A stretch of 64,000 nucleotides of DNA from Ettlia oleoabundans (taxonomy: Eukaryota > Chlorophyta > Chlorophyceae > Chlamydomonadales), in assembly GCA_019693395.1 (NCBI GenBank), contig JAAMXP010000183.1, positions 3,966-67,965 on the forward strand. The letters run 5' to 3'. Below the pieces are notes generated by a model, which worked only from the letters and a program-made list of their open reading frames with translations, ran no database searches and was not told the origin of the DNA. Position 1 is the first letter of the stretch. Each line of letters opens with the position of its first letter. The position numbers and the translations under genes are program-made. Positions 43,501 through 55,500 of this stretch are shown here, one piece after another.

Positions 43501-45057
43501 CCATCCACGCTGCAGGCATTGAGCAGCACGGCATAGTGAAGCTGGAAAGCGGGGAGCGAGTGTACGCATATGAGGTGGACGGCAGGGGCTCCAGTCTCAC
43601 AGATTTTGATGATCCCAATGGTGGGCCTGCTCAGCGTGGTGAATGAAGGGTTGGGTGTGTGGCCTCTACATGTGTGGGTGGATGCCAGGGGTGAGGGTGG
43701 AATGTGGCAGTTCAGTTCAGATTGAATTAGATTGCGGTTGCCGCAGTGCCATGCTGGCTGGTGGGTTTCCGCCAAAGAACAGCCGCCATCTGTCAGTCCA
43801 AAAGTCACGGCTCTCTATTTTGCAAAATGTCCCTCTCTCCTCCCACCACCCAGCCCAACCCCGGCCTCCTTCCTTGGTAAGCTGTATGCCGTGCGATCTG
43901 ATCCCCCGCAGTGCCCTCCCTTATCTCCATCCCCATGCTGGGGTTCCCTTACGATCGAGTTGTTTATGCTGCCACCCGCAAGCGGCTGCTAGACACCCAG
44001 TCAAATAGGTGTGTGGCCTGGTAGGGAGGCGGCAGGGAAGAGAAGCCTTGCAGACTTCTGGGTGTGTGGAAGTGGGATGGTTCTGGGGCGGTGTACTTTG
44101 GGTTGTTGTGTGGATGTGTTGTGTTTTGGGGGGTTCAGGGTCTGAAACTCTGCAACTGCCACAAACCGAACCAGGCAACGACCGTCATTGCTGCCACATC
44201 ACCCCACCTGCCACAGGTATTACTTTGAGGGCTCTCAGTTCAAGGGCATGGGCTCTCCTCACACCAGTGACCGCTTTGCCTGGGCCTTGGGCATCTACAC
44301 AGAGGTGCTGACTGCGGGCAGCCCAGAGGAACAAGTGCAGGGGCTCCGCACATTGCTGAAGCTGCAGTGTGGCGACGGGCTGATGCACGAGAGCGTACAT
44401 GTGGATGACCTGCAGCGGTGCACGCGCAAGTGGTTCGAGGTAAAGCAGGCGTGCAGGGGATTGTTGGCGTTCATGGTGGTGAGCTGTAGTGGTGATGTCT
44501 CTAGGTCGATGTGTGTGGTGGTCAAGGTTGGTCCAGCCGCAACAACTTCCACCATCCTTGCGAGCCCAACTGCCCAACCAATTCTCTCTTGCACTGAGGT
44601 CTGAGGCTTCTCAGTCGCCCCCTCCCCACCCCACCCGGTCCCACTGGCGCTCCCACAGTGGGCCAATGCGCTGCTGGTGGTTAGCGTGGAGCGGCTGCTT
44701 GGTTACGACTGTGATGAGGCAGCTCAGGCCTTCCACCGTGGTTATGTCACGGTGAGAGCTGCACTGGGAGTGCGGCTACGAGCTGTTTGGCAGTTGCAGC
44801 ATGCTAGCCGACCTGCTGTCACCATTGACCCGCTAGCTGGTGCCCTGATGGTGTCAGCATTGAGCGTACCTGTCACCCTCTACGTCTGCCACCCAGTCAT
44901 TATGCTTTGCTTGCAGGAACGGGAGAAGAAGGATGGAGGTGCCAGCCAGGCCGGCATCTACGCTCCCTTCCATGCCGCACTGCAGTGGGATGGCGTGTAC
45001 AAAACGAAGGTGGCAGATTGGAAGGGGTTGGGCCACGTAATTCCAATGGAGAACTGA
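40514..45057 (+). CDS. GH125 exo-alpha-1,6-mannosidase-like protein, type II membrane anchor
   Basis: Glycoside hydrolase family 125 (metal-independent alpha-mannosidase). Thirteen exons: 40514-40876, 41084-41132, 41335-41468, 41596-41638, 41801-41875, 42373-42579, 42891-43006, 43195-43255, 43516-43620, 43912-44008, 44217-44439, 44659-44751, 44917-45057; 568 residues. A basic N-terminus precedes one membrane segment (LILGVLLGLAVGVSVL, residues about 20-45), as in Golgi glycosidases. Family blocks: GDLPLMWIRDSAVQI, DPYANGYEPEWR, VRNYELDSGAYYLNLLWNYY, WSAFRPSDDASEYGFPIPAN, VPSLISIPMLGFPYD, GMGSPHTSDRFAWALGI, HESVHVDD and FEWANALLVV. Introns 2 and 3 start GCAAG. Likely trims N- or O-linked mannose in the secretory pathway (inference). 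Fungal and bacterial members are best known. Confidence 0.92.
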
Positions 45058-45634
45058 AACAATTCACACCGACTGAATCTTGATTGACGGAATAACCTTG
45101 ATTCATGCCTCCATCGACCAAACTAGGTGTTATCAAAGTATAATTCATTCAATGAGTGATTATGAATATTATAGCATCCTGACCGTCCCATTTCCATCTT
45201 GTTAGCATTTGGTGCCTGTCCCTTGTGCATGTTGCATGGCGTGTTACCCACTTTTGCAGGTGTGGTCGTGCAATGATCATATTGCAGCTATCCAAGCCTG
45301 CTGCCGAAAATGAATTGTGAAAAAGTTCTGCATACATGGAATTTTGGATTGCTGTCCAAAGTGTTTCGTCACTGTGTTTCTGCTGCAGCTTGCAATTGCT
45401 TGTGCGCTATGCCTGCCAGGTCTTGCTGGCAGCGGCAGCTGTACCATGCTGGGTGGTTACACAAGGTGTCCATAGGTGTTGGATGCGCTTCCGCCATCCT
45501 TTTTGCGTTTAGAACCCTAGATCAGTCTTGGGCACGGGTCCAGGGTTGCACGCTTCCTAGACCGATTGAGCGTCGCTGTCTTTAATCCTGGCAGACACCC
45601 TTCACGCGCAGTTAGCCAGGCGCAGGGCAACACC
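45058..45634. other. Intergenic GH125 / first NmrA-like copy
   Basis: 0.58 kb. The 3' half (about 45515-45634) is related to the segment upstream of the second NmrA-like copy, sharing the CCCTAGATCAG / CCCAGATCAG block and the ACCCTTCAC block before the start, so the tandem duplication included the promoter. Confidence 0.6.
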
Positions 45635-48155
45635 ATGACCTTGGTTCTCGTGGTTGGAGCAGCGGGCGGGTTGGGGCGGCGTACAGCGCTAGCCCTCGCC
45701 CGCCTGCCCGGCGCCACCGTGCGCGGCCTCGTCCGTTCCCTGTCTGCTAGCGACCCCAACAAGCAAAAGGTACCATGCACCAGAAGCTCTCATGCATCGT
45801 GGTCCAATTGCAACAGACAAGCAAGCCCTGGTTTGTGACGCTTCAACCTCTACCGAATTTCGGCGCTCCTTCAGCTCTCTTGCTACCCCTATCTTGCTAC
45901 GTGGGGTTTGGAACATGGGCAGCTGCTGCAGGTAAACTACCAAGCCTACTCGTCCTTGCGTTGTTCTGCCGTGTCTTAACTTGTAACGGTTCATTAGTTG
46001 CGCAGGTACTGGAGGAGCTGAAGGCTGCAGGCGTGGATCTGGTTGTGGGGGACCTCTTGCAGCCAGACAGCCTGGAGAAAGCGGTGGCAGGCGTGGATGT
46101 GGTGGTGTCATGTGTCCTGGTGAGAAGAAAGAGTCCAAACCTGTAATTTCCATTCGCTTGCTGCTGATCGCGTCATTTCCTTCTGCCTTTTCCCAATGCC
46201 ACAGGGTGATGACAAAGCGATGGTGGAAGGGCAAGCCAACCTGTTGAATGCTGCCAAAGCTGCAGGCGTGAAGAAGGCACGTCATTGGTTGCTCTACAAA
46301 CGCATACACAGACTGCTCGCTGTTGCCCTTTGCACTCATAAACTCGTGGCCCACATCGCGCCCATGCACCCCTATGCCCCCAACCCCTCCCCTTTCCCCC
46401 ACCCCCAACCCACCCACACACCGACACACCCCACAACAACCACCATCGCCACCACCACCACCACAGCATGCACAGGGTCACTCCCAAATCACATCATCAC
46501 CACTCCTTTCCAATGCTTCCTGCAGTTTGTCGCCTCCACGTTCAATATGAACCTTTTTGTGCTGGACCCAGCCCAACACCACATGGTGGCTGCCCATCTC
46601 CGCTTTGCCGACATTCTTAGAGAGAGCGGCATGCCGGTGTGTTGATTTGGGTTGCGTCGGTGCACATGCACAACAGAGGCGTTGGCCTTCAGCTGTACTG
46701 GTTCTTCTGTGGCAGCACGCGGCCTGTGTATGAAAGGTCCGCTTGTTATTGCCGCACAGCCACAAGCAGCACCAGGTCAGGCGCTGTGCCTCCCGCCCTT
46801 GTAATCTGGTCCAGACCCTATGTATGGTTCCCTCGTTTGGTCTCACTGCTCCCATAGCATACATTTTTACTGCCCACAACAGATTACTTGCCTCTTTCGC
46901 CAGCTAAAGCCCCCTCCAAAGCTTTGCTTGCAGCACCTGCACATCCTGATTGGCGCATTCACAGAGGTGTTCTGGGGCTTCCTGGGGCTGTACGACCACA
47001 GTGATGGCGTGCTGCGCTACTACGGATCACCTGATCAGAAGCTGGATGTGACCACATACGACGATACGGTGGGCTCAAGCAAGGGAACAGGGGNNNNNNN
47101 NNNNNNNNNNNNNNNNNNNNNNNNNNNNNNNNNNNNNGCCCAGCCGTTACGGCCTGTTGATTCCGCCACTGCGTGCATACTCCACATGCTGTGCGGCTGC
47201 CCTTGCCAGATCTGCTGGCAACTAGGCTCTGCAGGTTATGGCTTATCTGAACCCTGCTTCCCACATCTTGTATGCCGTTTTCCGTACTGGTTCAAACCTA
47301 CGATGGCCCATCTGTGCTGCAGGCAGAGTATACGGCACGCGCTGCAATTGACCCTGAGGCGACGGCGTGCTGGAGTTTGCTGGAGACCAGGCAAGGGGGT
47401 CACCAGATACATGGCTGACGTTGATAGTTGGGCTGGGCAGCCAGTTTCCAATTGCCAGCTGCAACTTTACCGGAGACAACAGGGGAGCAATACAGCAGCA
47501 ATGATGCTTGCGCCAACAAGCAGCGCTGCAGCAGCCCCTCGCGTTTTCCACCTTGGCTCTCACTAATGGCCGGAGGGATGGATCTCTACATGTATGCCTG
47601 CAGGTGTCAGTGAACGACATAGCAGCGGCCTACAAAGACGTGCATGGCAGGGAGCTGCCCACCCAGTGCTTGGGGAGCATAGATGACTTGAGCGCTGAAA
47701 TTGAGCGACGGTTTCAAGCTGATCCCAGCGCTTGGATGACGTACGGGCCCCTCATGTTTCAGCGTGTCATGTCTGACGGCACCAGCAAGCTGCACCATGT
47801 GGCGAATCACAGGTGAGTCGGGGATGGCGTCGTGGTGATGGTCTCCACAATGCGTGTTTGCATGCCACCAGCCCTTGACACCAGGGCAGCAATTTTGGCA
47901 GATGAGATAACTCCTCCCTTCAGGGAGTATCTATCATTATGCTGTACTCTGTCACAACAATGATCGATCCTCCGTGTATGTTGCTTGCTTCATCAAAACC
48001 TGCAGAATGCCCAGGGTGTTGCCGCCAGTTGATGCAGGTATCCAGACGTGAAGCCCACCAGCATGAAAGCGTTCCTCCGCCAGCACCCAGACCTGTTCAA
48101 CGTTGTGTAGTTTGACGGCGATGCCCCTTTCAAGTTTTATCGCAAGTTGTGTTGA
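45635..48155 (+). pseudogene. NmrA-like NAD(P)-binding protein, decayed tandem copy 1
   Basis: Same exon plan as the intact copy at 48950: 45635-45769, 46006-46119, 46205-46276, 46526-46636, 46934-47068, 47323-47390, 47604-47812 and 48038-48110. The first five exons read well (VLVVGAAGGLGRRTALALA nucleotide loop, VDLVVGDLLQPDSL, NLLNAAKAAGVKK, FVASTF). Exon 6 is 68 nt instead of 69, shifting the frame. The last exon meets TAG at 48108-48110, after HPDLFNVV, and the remaining similarity (KFYRKLC) continues past it to about 48155. An N-run lies in intron 5. Exon 5 differs from the other copy at about one base in 135, so decay or assembly error is recent. Called a pseudogene because two independent lesions are present; mis-assembly around the N-run cannot be excluded. 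Confidence 0.75.
47094..47137. other. Assembly gap (44 N)
   Basis: Run of N inside intron 5 of the first NmrA-like copy, following a G-rich stretch. Sequence between the two near-identical copies may be collapsed or misjoined here. Confidence 0.95.
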
Positions 48156-48949
48156 CATGCTGACGCCAAGTGGATACACTGGTTGACGCAAGTGCTTGTG
48201 GGCTCCAATTGCATCACCATATGGCGGCTTGAGCAATACTGCAACATGTACATGCGCCACGATTTTGCGTGCACTGAATCTCAATACCGCCAGATTGACT
48301 TGCAATCAAGTGACCCTCCCCTCCAAGCTGCATTGGACGGCGTGTATCAAGTCAGAAATGGCCGACTGGTTTGGCATGGGCCATGTCGTTGCCAAAGTCA
48401 AGCTGCATGGGCAGTTTTCCTGACCCTAATCTCATTGCATTTCAATCGATCGCACCGGGTACTGTAGGTCACAGATGTGCACACCGTCCGGTATGTGAGA
48501 GTTGTAGTGTCACTGCAGTCCTACCCCGCCAACCGTTGATGCTGTGCTTGGCAGTTCATGACTTGGTGCCCAGCGTTGCATTGGCGGTTGCTCGACGGTC
48601 AAATGCACCAACTCCAGTCTGCTGCCTGCATCGTATGAGGCGCCTCTTGGACCAAACTGATGTCTATCTGCTTGCAGCTGCCTGTGTGCGACGCCCGCCA
48701 GGTGGCACTGACGTCAGCTGCAACACGTGTTGCGTGCTGATCTGGCATGCAACACGTGCGGTTACAGGGTTGATGTGTTCATTTTGGACATGCATCCGTC
48801 ATTTACCCTTCGCGCCTCAAACCCCAGATCAGCCCTGGGGCACGCGTTCCGAAGTTGAGGCACGCTGCTAAGGGCAAGTGAGCGGCGGCCCTTTTAAGCC
48901 TGGAAGGCACCCTTCACACGACGCAGTCAAACAGAAGCAGGGAAACACC
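48156..48949. other. Spacer between NmrA-like copies
   Basis: 0.8 kb containing the GH125 remnant and, near 48825-48949, the promoter segment shared with copy 1 (CCCAGATCAG block and GGCACCCTTCACAC before the start). Nothing else recognised. Confidence 0.5.
48327..48390 (+). pseudogene. Remnant of the GH125 C-terminal exon
   Basis: Read with one shift, this stretch gives AAL-DGVYQ followed by EMADWFGMGHVV. The GH125 last exon (44917-45057) reads AALQWDGVYK...VADWKGLGHVI. The match needs a 6-nt deletion and one extra base, so it is a decayed copy of the GH125 3' end lying just before the second NmrA-like gene. It shows that the duplicated block spanned the end of GH125 plus the NmrA-like gene. 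Confidence 0.65.
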
Positions 48950-51900
48950 ATGACCTCGGTTCTCGTGGTTGGAGCAACGGGCGGGTTGGGGCGGCGTACA
49001 GCGCTAGCCCTCGCCCGCCTGCCCGGCGCCACCGTGCGCGGCCTCGTTCGCTCCCTCTCCGCTAACGACCCTAACAAGCAACAGGTGATCATGCACCAGA
49101 TATTGTCTCACATTATGTTCCTTATTTGAGCAGTCCAGCGGTTTCCGGTGTGATGCTTTTTTCTTATCCCTCGTGCCGTCGCTCATTTAGCTTACAGCTG
49201 TGCTGCACAACCCTTCTAGAAGGCCTGCTGGACATGGGCAGGGAAGCTAGCTAGCCCCCTCCTTGTTGTTTTTGTAGAGGTGTGGAGTGCCGACTCACCA
49301 TGTGATCTGCTGCAGTTGCTGGAAGAGCTGAAGGCTGCAGGCGTGGATCTGGTGGTGGGGGACCTCCTGCAGCCAGACAGCCTGGAGAAGGCTGTGGCCG
49401 GCGTGGACGTCGTGGTGTCATGTGTGATGGTGAGACGGTCAAGGACATTCATGCGTCAACTCATTCATTTGCTTCCTGTCCCCCTGCTTTTTTGCTGAGT
49501 GAGTCTCTTTTTGCTGCATCGTCAAACTGCCACAGGGTGATGACACAGCGATGGTGGAGGGGCAAACCAACCTGCTGAATGCCGCCAAAGCTGCAGGCGT
49601 GAAGAAGGCACGTCAGTGGTTGCTTTATGGACACATGCACGCACGCACAGCTCGCCACCATATCCTACAGTCTGCCCCCATCCCCATCCTCACCCCGCCT
49701 GCACGCCCGCTCCACAATCCAAAGCACCCCATTATGTTGCATGCAGTTTGTGGCCTCCACATTCTTCTTGAACCTCTTTGCGCTGGACCCCTCAAAGAAT
49801 CCCATGGTGGCTGCCCATTTCCGGTTTGCCGACATTCTCAAAGAGAGCGGCATGCTGGTATGCAGGGTGGGGTTGGGCTGGTGCACATACACATGCGAGT
49901 CCTTTCCCACCCAGCTGATCTGGTTTTGCCACAGCATGAGGCATGTGTGAGTAGGCTGCGTTTTTTGGAGATTGCCGCACCGTTGCGCCCTGCGATGCCT
50001 CCGGCCTTCGCTTTCAGAGCCCATGCAGGTGCAACACTTTCCACTCTCAGTGCCCCCACAAGGCACCTTCTCCGCAGGGGCCCTTTGTGACTAGCTAAAG
50101 CCCCTTCCGAAGCTTTGCTTGCAGCACCTGCACATTCTGATTGGCGCATTCACAGAGGTGTTCTGGGGCTTCCTGGGGCTGTACGACCACAGTGATGGCG
50201 TGCTGCGCTACTACGGATCACCTGATCAGAAGCTGGATGTGACCACATACGACGATACGGTACGGGAAAGGGACTGGAAAAGGAGGGAGGGGATGCACTT
50301 GTCACTGCTGGGGAAGGGAGCGCGTCCTCCACCTTTTTATGCTGCTCAGGCATGTATACTCATGGTGTTCTCAAACGCTGGGGCTGGCTTTCTCTGCAGC
50401 AAACTTGGTTTGTAGAATTGAGCTGGGCATGACCTCCCTCTCTGCCCTTCTTGCCTGCATATTTTCTGCCCTAGCTCGGACCTAACCCAAACTTCCTCAG
50501 GCCCATCTGTGCTGCAGGCAGAGTATACGGCACGTGCGGCAATTGACCCTGAGGCAACAGTCGTGCTGGAGTTTGCTGGGGACCAGGCAAGGGGGTCGCC
50601 AGATACATGGCTGACTCTAATAGCTGGGCTGGGCAGCCCGATTCGAGTGCCAGCTGCAACTTTACCGGAGACAGGGGAGCAATACAGCAGCAATGATGCT
50701 TGCGCCAACAAGCAGCGCTGCGGTAGCCCCTCGCTTTTTCCACCTTGACTCTCCCCCAAGATCATGATAAACTGGGAGTTGGTTCTACATGGCATTCACG
50801 CAGGTATCAGTGAACGACATAGCAGCGGCCTACAAAGAGGTGCATGGCAGGGAGCTGCCCACCCAGTGCTTGGGGAGCATAGACGGCCTGAGCCCTGAAA
50901 TCGAACGGCGCTATCAAGCTGACCCTGGCGCTTGGGTCATGTACGTGCCCCTCATGTACCAGCGTGTCATGTGTGACGGCACTGCCAAGCTGCACCACGT
51001 GGCAAATGACAGGTGAGTCGGAGTTGGGATCGCGCTTTGGAATGCAAGTCGACGGGTTTTGCATGCTACCAAGCTGTGATACCAGGGCAGCGGATTCGGT
51101 GGATGATGTTAGGCGGGTGCAAATAGGTTTATAGATTCCGGACATCCCCCCCACGAAAATATCGGGAAAAACAGTCCGTACGGAGCCAGCCAGTTTTGTG
51201 CATAGGAAAGCGGTACGGTAGCTGTACTGCACGGTCCAAGAATCATATACAACCCCTATTTGGCCCCGCCATGCCCTCCTTGAGAGTCTCAGCTCACATA
51301 TGGGGCTCATTGGGCACAGCTGCTCCCTAACATAAACATTGGACAGCAGTCGGCTTGCAGCGGCCGCACTGAACCTGCCGGCGGCAGGAGGGGTCCTGCG
51401 CGCGGGGGCTAGGGGCAACAGCGGTCACGGGACGGTCAGCACCAGCAGGGTCAGGGGTGAGCACTCCACTGGAGGAGCACCGATTATGCCAGTACCCGGG
51501 GCCAAACTCGGTTGTAGTGTTTTTTGGGATTTCGATTGCAACAACAACGTGCAACACTGAAGACATAAATGTCTAACAGATGCCTTGCGACGACACTACT
51601 CTTGTCTACCGCTTCTCTAGTTGTGGGTCTACCTCCGGAACATAGGCTCCGGACTTAAATCCNNCCCCCCCCCCCCCCCCCCCCTTTGCGGCAGAGCCGC
51701 CACATGTCCGGGATCTATTAATTTATTTGCACACGCCTTACTCGGCTGCAGGGGTTGTGCTGTGTCCTTGTGTACGCAACTGGTTGTCCTTATTATTGTG
51801 CAGCTATCTGCTTTCTTGAGATCTACTAACTACTTACTGTATTTGGTGCATCGCCCCTGGTCTCTGCAGGTATCCAGACGTGAAGCCCACCAGCATGAAA

Positions 51901-51990
51901 GAGTTCCTCCGCCAGCACCCAGACCTGTCAGAGGCTGCGTGGTTGCCCGGAATTGCGATGCCTCCTGAGTTTTACCGCAAGTCCAGCTAG
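48950..51990 (+). CDS. NmrA-like / atypical short-chain NAD(P)-binding protein, intact tandem copy 2
   Basis: Exons 48950-49084, 49316-49429, 49536-49607, 49747-49857, 50125-50259, 50518-50586, 50804-51012 and 51870-51990; 321 residues, phases consistent. N-terminal Rossmann loop VLVVGATGGLGRRTALALA binds NAD(P). Next LLEELKAAGVDLVVGDLL, DVVVSCVM, VEGQTNLLNAAKAAGVKK and FVASTF correspond to the NmrA/isoflavone reductase-like order; no catalytic Tyr-x3-Lys is seen. The second half carries substrate-side helices (VSVNDIAAAYKEVHGRELP) and ends MPPEFYRKSS. Introns 3 and 6 are read as GC-AG. Intron 7 is 857 bp against 225 bp in copy 1, because it holds an inserted element. Substrate unknown; a redox sensor or reductase role is inferred from the family. 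Confidence 0.85.
51112..51737. mobile_element. MITE-like DNA transposon with TTA target duplication (PIF/Harbinger type)
   Basis: Non-autonomous element in intron 7 of the second NmrA-like gene. The left end reads GGCGGGTGCAAATA and the right end, read inward on the other strand, GGCGTGTGCAAATA. The inverted similarity continues to about 35 nt on each side, through TAGATTCCGGACAT versus TAGATCCCGGACAT. TTA flanks both ends (51109-51111 and 51738-51740), the three-base duplication typical of PIF/Harbinger elements. No transposase frame is present. The corresponding intron in copy 1 lacks it, so it is an insertion. The element includes two N and a C-run at 51663-51684, so its length of about 626 bp is approximate. 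Confidence 0.75.
51663..51684. repeat. Poly-C tract with two unresolved bases
   Basis: Two N followed by about 20 C inside the inserted element. Homopolymer length is probably not accurate. Confidence 0.85.
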
Positions 51991-52561
51991 GCTCCTGATT
52001 CCAAGCGTTCCCTCTTGTTGTGGATCTGGGTGTTTGCGGGCTGCGGCGACTGCCTCGAGTGGACTGCACTACGTTCACGCACCATAACTCGCAGCAACCA
52101 CAAACCGTCATAACACTCGTCACCACATACAAGCAGGTGCTATGTCGATACCGGCATGCAATGCACATCCGAGAGCAGAAATGAACAAAAGTGGTTCGTG
52201 AAACGCCTTGTGCAACGGCGGGCGACGGCAGCAGGCGCAGCAGCAGCTTGCCTGATTGCATTTGCATTCGCCTCCCAGGGTGGTCGCCATTTTGGGCAGA
52301 ATAAACAACACACAGGGGTCACCAAACCCTCGTTCAGCACACGAGATTGAAGTTCGCTGTTCCATCCCGGCATTTCGCGGCGGTGCACCATGATCTGGGC
52401 ATCAAACGAGAGCAATCCATTCCTAACCAGGTTGACGAGGCCAATGAGGCTATTCAGTAAGTAGATGGGTCTCGCGGCATTTCAGCAGCTATGCGAGGTC
52501 GGAGCGCCTCTGAAGAAGTTCAATAAATAAGGCGGGAAGGGCCCATAGGCCACCCGCCAGG
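51991..52561. other. Intergenic upstream of the TFIIS-M/SPOC gene
   Basis: 0.57 kb without a supported gene; 3' UTR of the NmrA-like gene and promoter of the next gene. Minus-strand frames here show no family motif. Confidence 0.45.
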
Positions 52562-55500
52562 ATGCGCGCTCAGCGACAGGGCAGGGCTGGGCCTGCCCCG
52601 CCTGCGCCACCCGGCGGCTATGGCATATTGCCGCCAGCAGCGCAGTCAGACGCCAGGCCGGCAGACTGGGCCAACGGCAGTGGCCAGCCCCACTTCATGC
52701 CAGAGCCTCTGTTCTTTGTGTGGATAGAGGGCCTTCCGGCTGACCCCAACTTTTCGTTCCATGCGGAGTACGTGGAGCCTTGCAAGCGCCACTTCGGTCC
52801 TGCTTTCCAGCCCGAAAGGTACGGGGTGGTGTTCTGTGCACAGCTTCTTTGACATCAGCACACTGAGTATGTTCTAGAATGTATTTCGAGGATACTGCAT
52901 TGCATGGCCTTACCCTGCAGGGCTGTTGCGTTCTGACACGGGTCGTCACACCAGCTTTGCTCATGTTGCATTTCATACTGAGTCAGGCTTGCTGCACCAG
53001 TATGTGGTGCATTACCTTGCAATCAAATACCATTATTGCTGCGAAAATTATTCCATGTTCGCTGACCACCATGGCTGCTTGATGTCCTGCCACCACGATT
53101 GCTGCCACGGTTTAGCTAGCAGCATGGGCTATCGTGCCGAGATCACTGGCTGTTGGCCACCCACCCCTGCTGCTCGTTGCAGGAGCTTTCTCATCGACCG
53201 GCATGACTTCAATGCTAACCAAGCAAATGGCATGCTGACCTGGGGCGTGCTGGCATTCAGCAGTCTAGATTCAGGCAGGGCCGGTTTGCGGCTGGGCACA
53301 GCTGGTTTAGCCTCTTAGACTCTGTGCATGACACTGTGAGTTTGCTTTCAAAAAGGACGGGCAGGATAGCATAAAAAATGCAATGCTGCTGGCCTTTGGA
53401 CTGGCCAGTCCTTGCCAACTTCGTTGCTGCCCCGCTGTTACTGCCGTCTTTCTTGTGCCTGTTTTGTCCATGTTGCAGCGAAGCAATGCGGCATGTATGC
53501 AGCGGTGGCACCCCTGACCCAAAACTCCAAGCTGCTGCGCCCCCCGCACAGGGTCACGGTACGCTGCTGCCTACCCATCTCCAGCAGATTTGGCAGTGAT
53601 GCGGCATTGCACTGCAGCAGTCTCCTCTGTCAACCATGCATGCTGCAAAGTACATGTTTACATGCATCCCTGCCTGCTTGGCCTGCGCATGCCTGCCTGC
53701 CTACCTGTCATGCGTCCTTATCCCTGCAGGTGCGGTGCCGCAACCCGGCCACGCAGGATGTGCTGGACAGGTTGGCTAAGGAGCTGGCGCGGCAGGAGGC
53801 GGAAAAGGCGGGTGCCATGGTCAGGGACGCAATCTTGAATGCAGACAACCGACTCGCCGCCGGCCGGCAGCAGCAGCAACAACAGCAGGAGCAGCCCCCG
53901 CCGCCGCCGCCACCGCCTCCCATTTTGACGGCAGAGGCGCCTCCCCCTCCTCCACCGCCCTTACCGCCTTCTCCCTCTCCCCCACCCATGCCTCCGTCGC
54001 CGCCAGAGGACCAGCAGCTGGCAGCATCTGGGCCGGAGGTTGGGGTCAGGAGTCAGCGCAGCCTGGTTGATCAGCCACCAGGGCAGGTTAAAGTAGTACA
54101 GGGTGAGGATGTGCTGCCACCTGTGCCGCTGGGGGACAATCTTGAAGCAGAGCGAGAAACAACGCCAGATGCGGCAGGGGCGCCACCGCTGCCAGCAGCA
54201 GCGAGTGAACCAGCTGCAGGCGTTCCTGTAGATCGGGAAGACACACCAGTTGCGGCAGGCGCGCCACCCCTGCCAGCAGCAGCATTTGGACCAGCCGTAG
54301 CAGATAGTGTAGATCGGGAAGACACACCGGACGCGGCAGGGGCGCCACCCCTGCCAGCTATGGTGGTTGAGCCAGCAGCAGCAGCTGCAGCAGCGCCGCG
54401 ACACCCAGCGACGGAGGTCTCCGGCCGGGGAACAGCAGCGGGGCAGCCCGCAGCTGGTGCAGGTGTAAAGTCCCCACCGGTATCCGCCCAGCGATCAGCC
54501 CAGCCAGCACCTGCAGCGCCTGTCGCTGTCCGGTCTGAGACAGGCGCAGGTGCTGCCGGCTTAGCCCAACTCAATGCACAGCAGGCACAGCAAGCACGGC
54601 AGGCAAAGCAGGACCCAGTCCATGGCCACGAGCCGCTTCAGCGGCAGCAGCAGCCGCAGGACCGACAGCCTGTTCCTAAGCAGCAACAGCAGCAAAAGAT
54701 TCGAAAGCAAGGCAAGGGGCAGCAGAAGAAGCAGGGGCCGCAAAAGGAACATCAACAGGAGCATGCGCAGCGGAAGAAGGCTGGCATCAACAAGAGCAAG
54801 CCGGCTGCAAGACCTGACCTCTCTGCTGGAAATGGCGGCAGCGACCTGTTGGCTGGCCACGGCAGCGGAAGCTCCAGGCAGGAGGCAGCGCAGAAACCAG
54901 AACAGCCGCAGCAACAGCAGCAGGACGCAGTCGACCCATCAAGCCGCACACCGGGCGGCTTCGGCGGCAGCCGCATGGGCGTCACTGCAACGGCTGCTGC
55001 CGCCTCTACTGCGGCAGCACCGGCAGTGGCAGCCATTGCTAGTTCCCCTGATGAGGGCTTGCGGCAGAAGGTGCGCTCATACTTTGAAAAGGCGCTGCTG
55101 CTTGCTGTGGAGGAGCTAAAACAGCTGGGCAACACTGCTGAGGACAGAGAAGGCGGCCAGGATGGCGGCCAGCAGCGAGAGTGGGATGCTGCCACCGCGA
55201 CTGCAGTGGCAGCTGAAGTTGAGGAGGCACTGCTGACGGCGCACGGCGGGCAGACGAGCAAGGAGTACAAGGGGCGGGTGCGCACGCTGGAGTTCAACCT
55301 AAAGGTGCGGCCTGCCAGGGATGCCACCATGCTGTTTTGTGTTGCTGGTGGTGCGTGTATGCCGCAACCTGGGGCCGTGTGTGTGTGTGTGTGTGCGCGC
55401 GCGTGCGTGCATGTGTGTGTTTATGGTGCACACATTACATAGATAAGGGCAGGCATTGCCAGCCATCCTTGCTGGTGTATTGCACAACCGTTCCTCCTTG

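Noticed and set aside
53412..53729. Continuous frame extending SPOC exon 4 upstream to 53412
   Set aside because: The stretch 53559-53729 reads as intron sequence with a clear donor and acceptor, and exons 3 and 4 join at phase 0.
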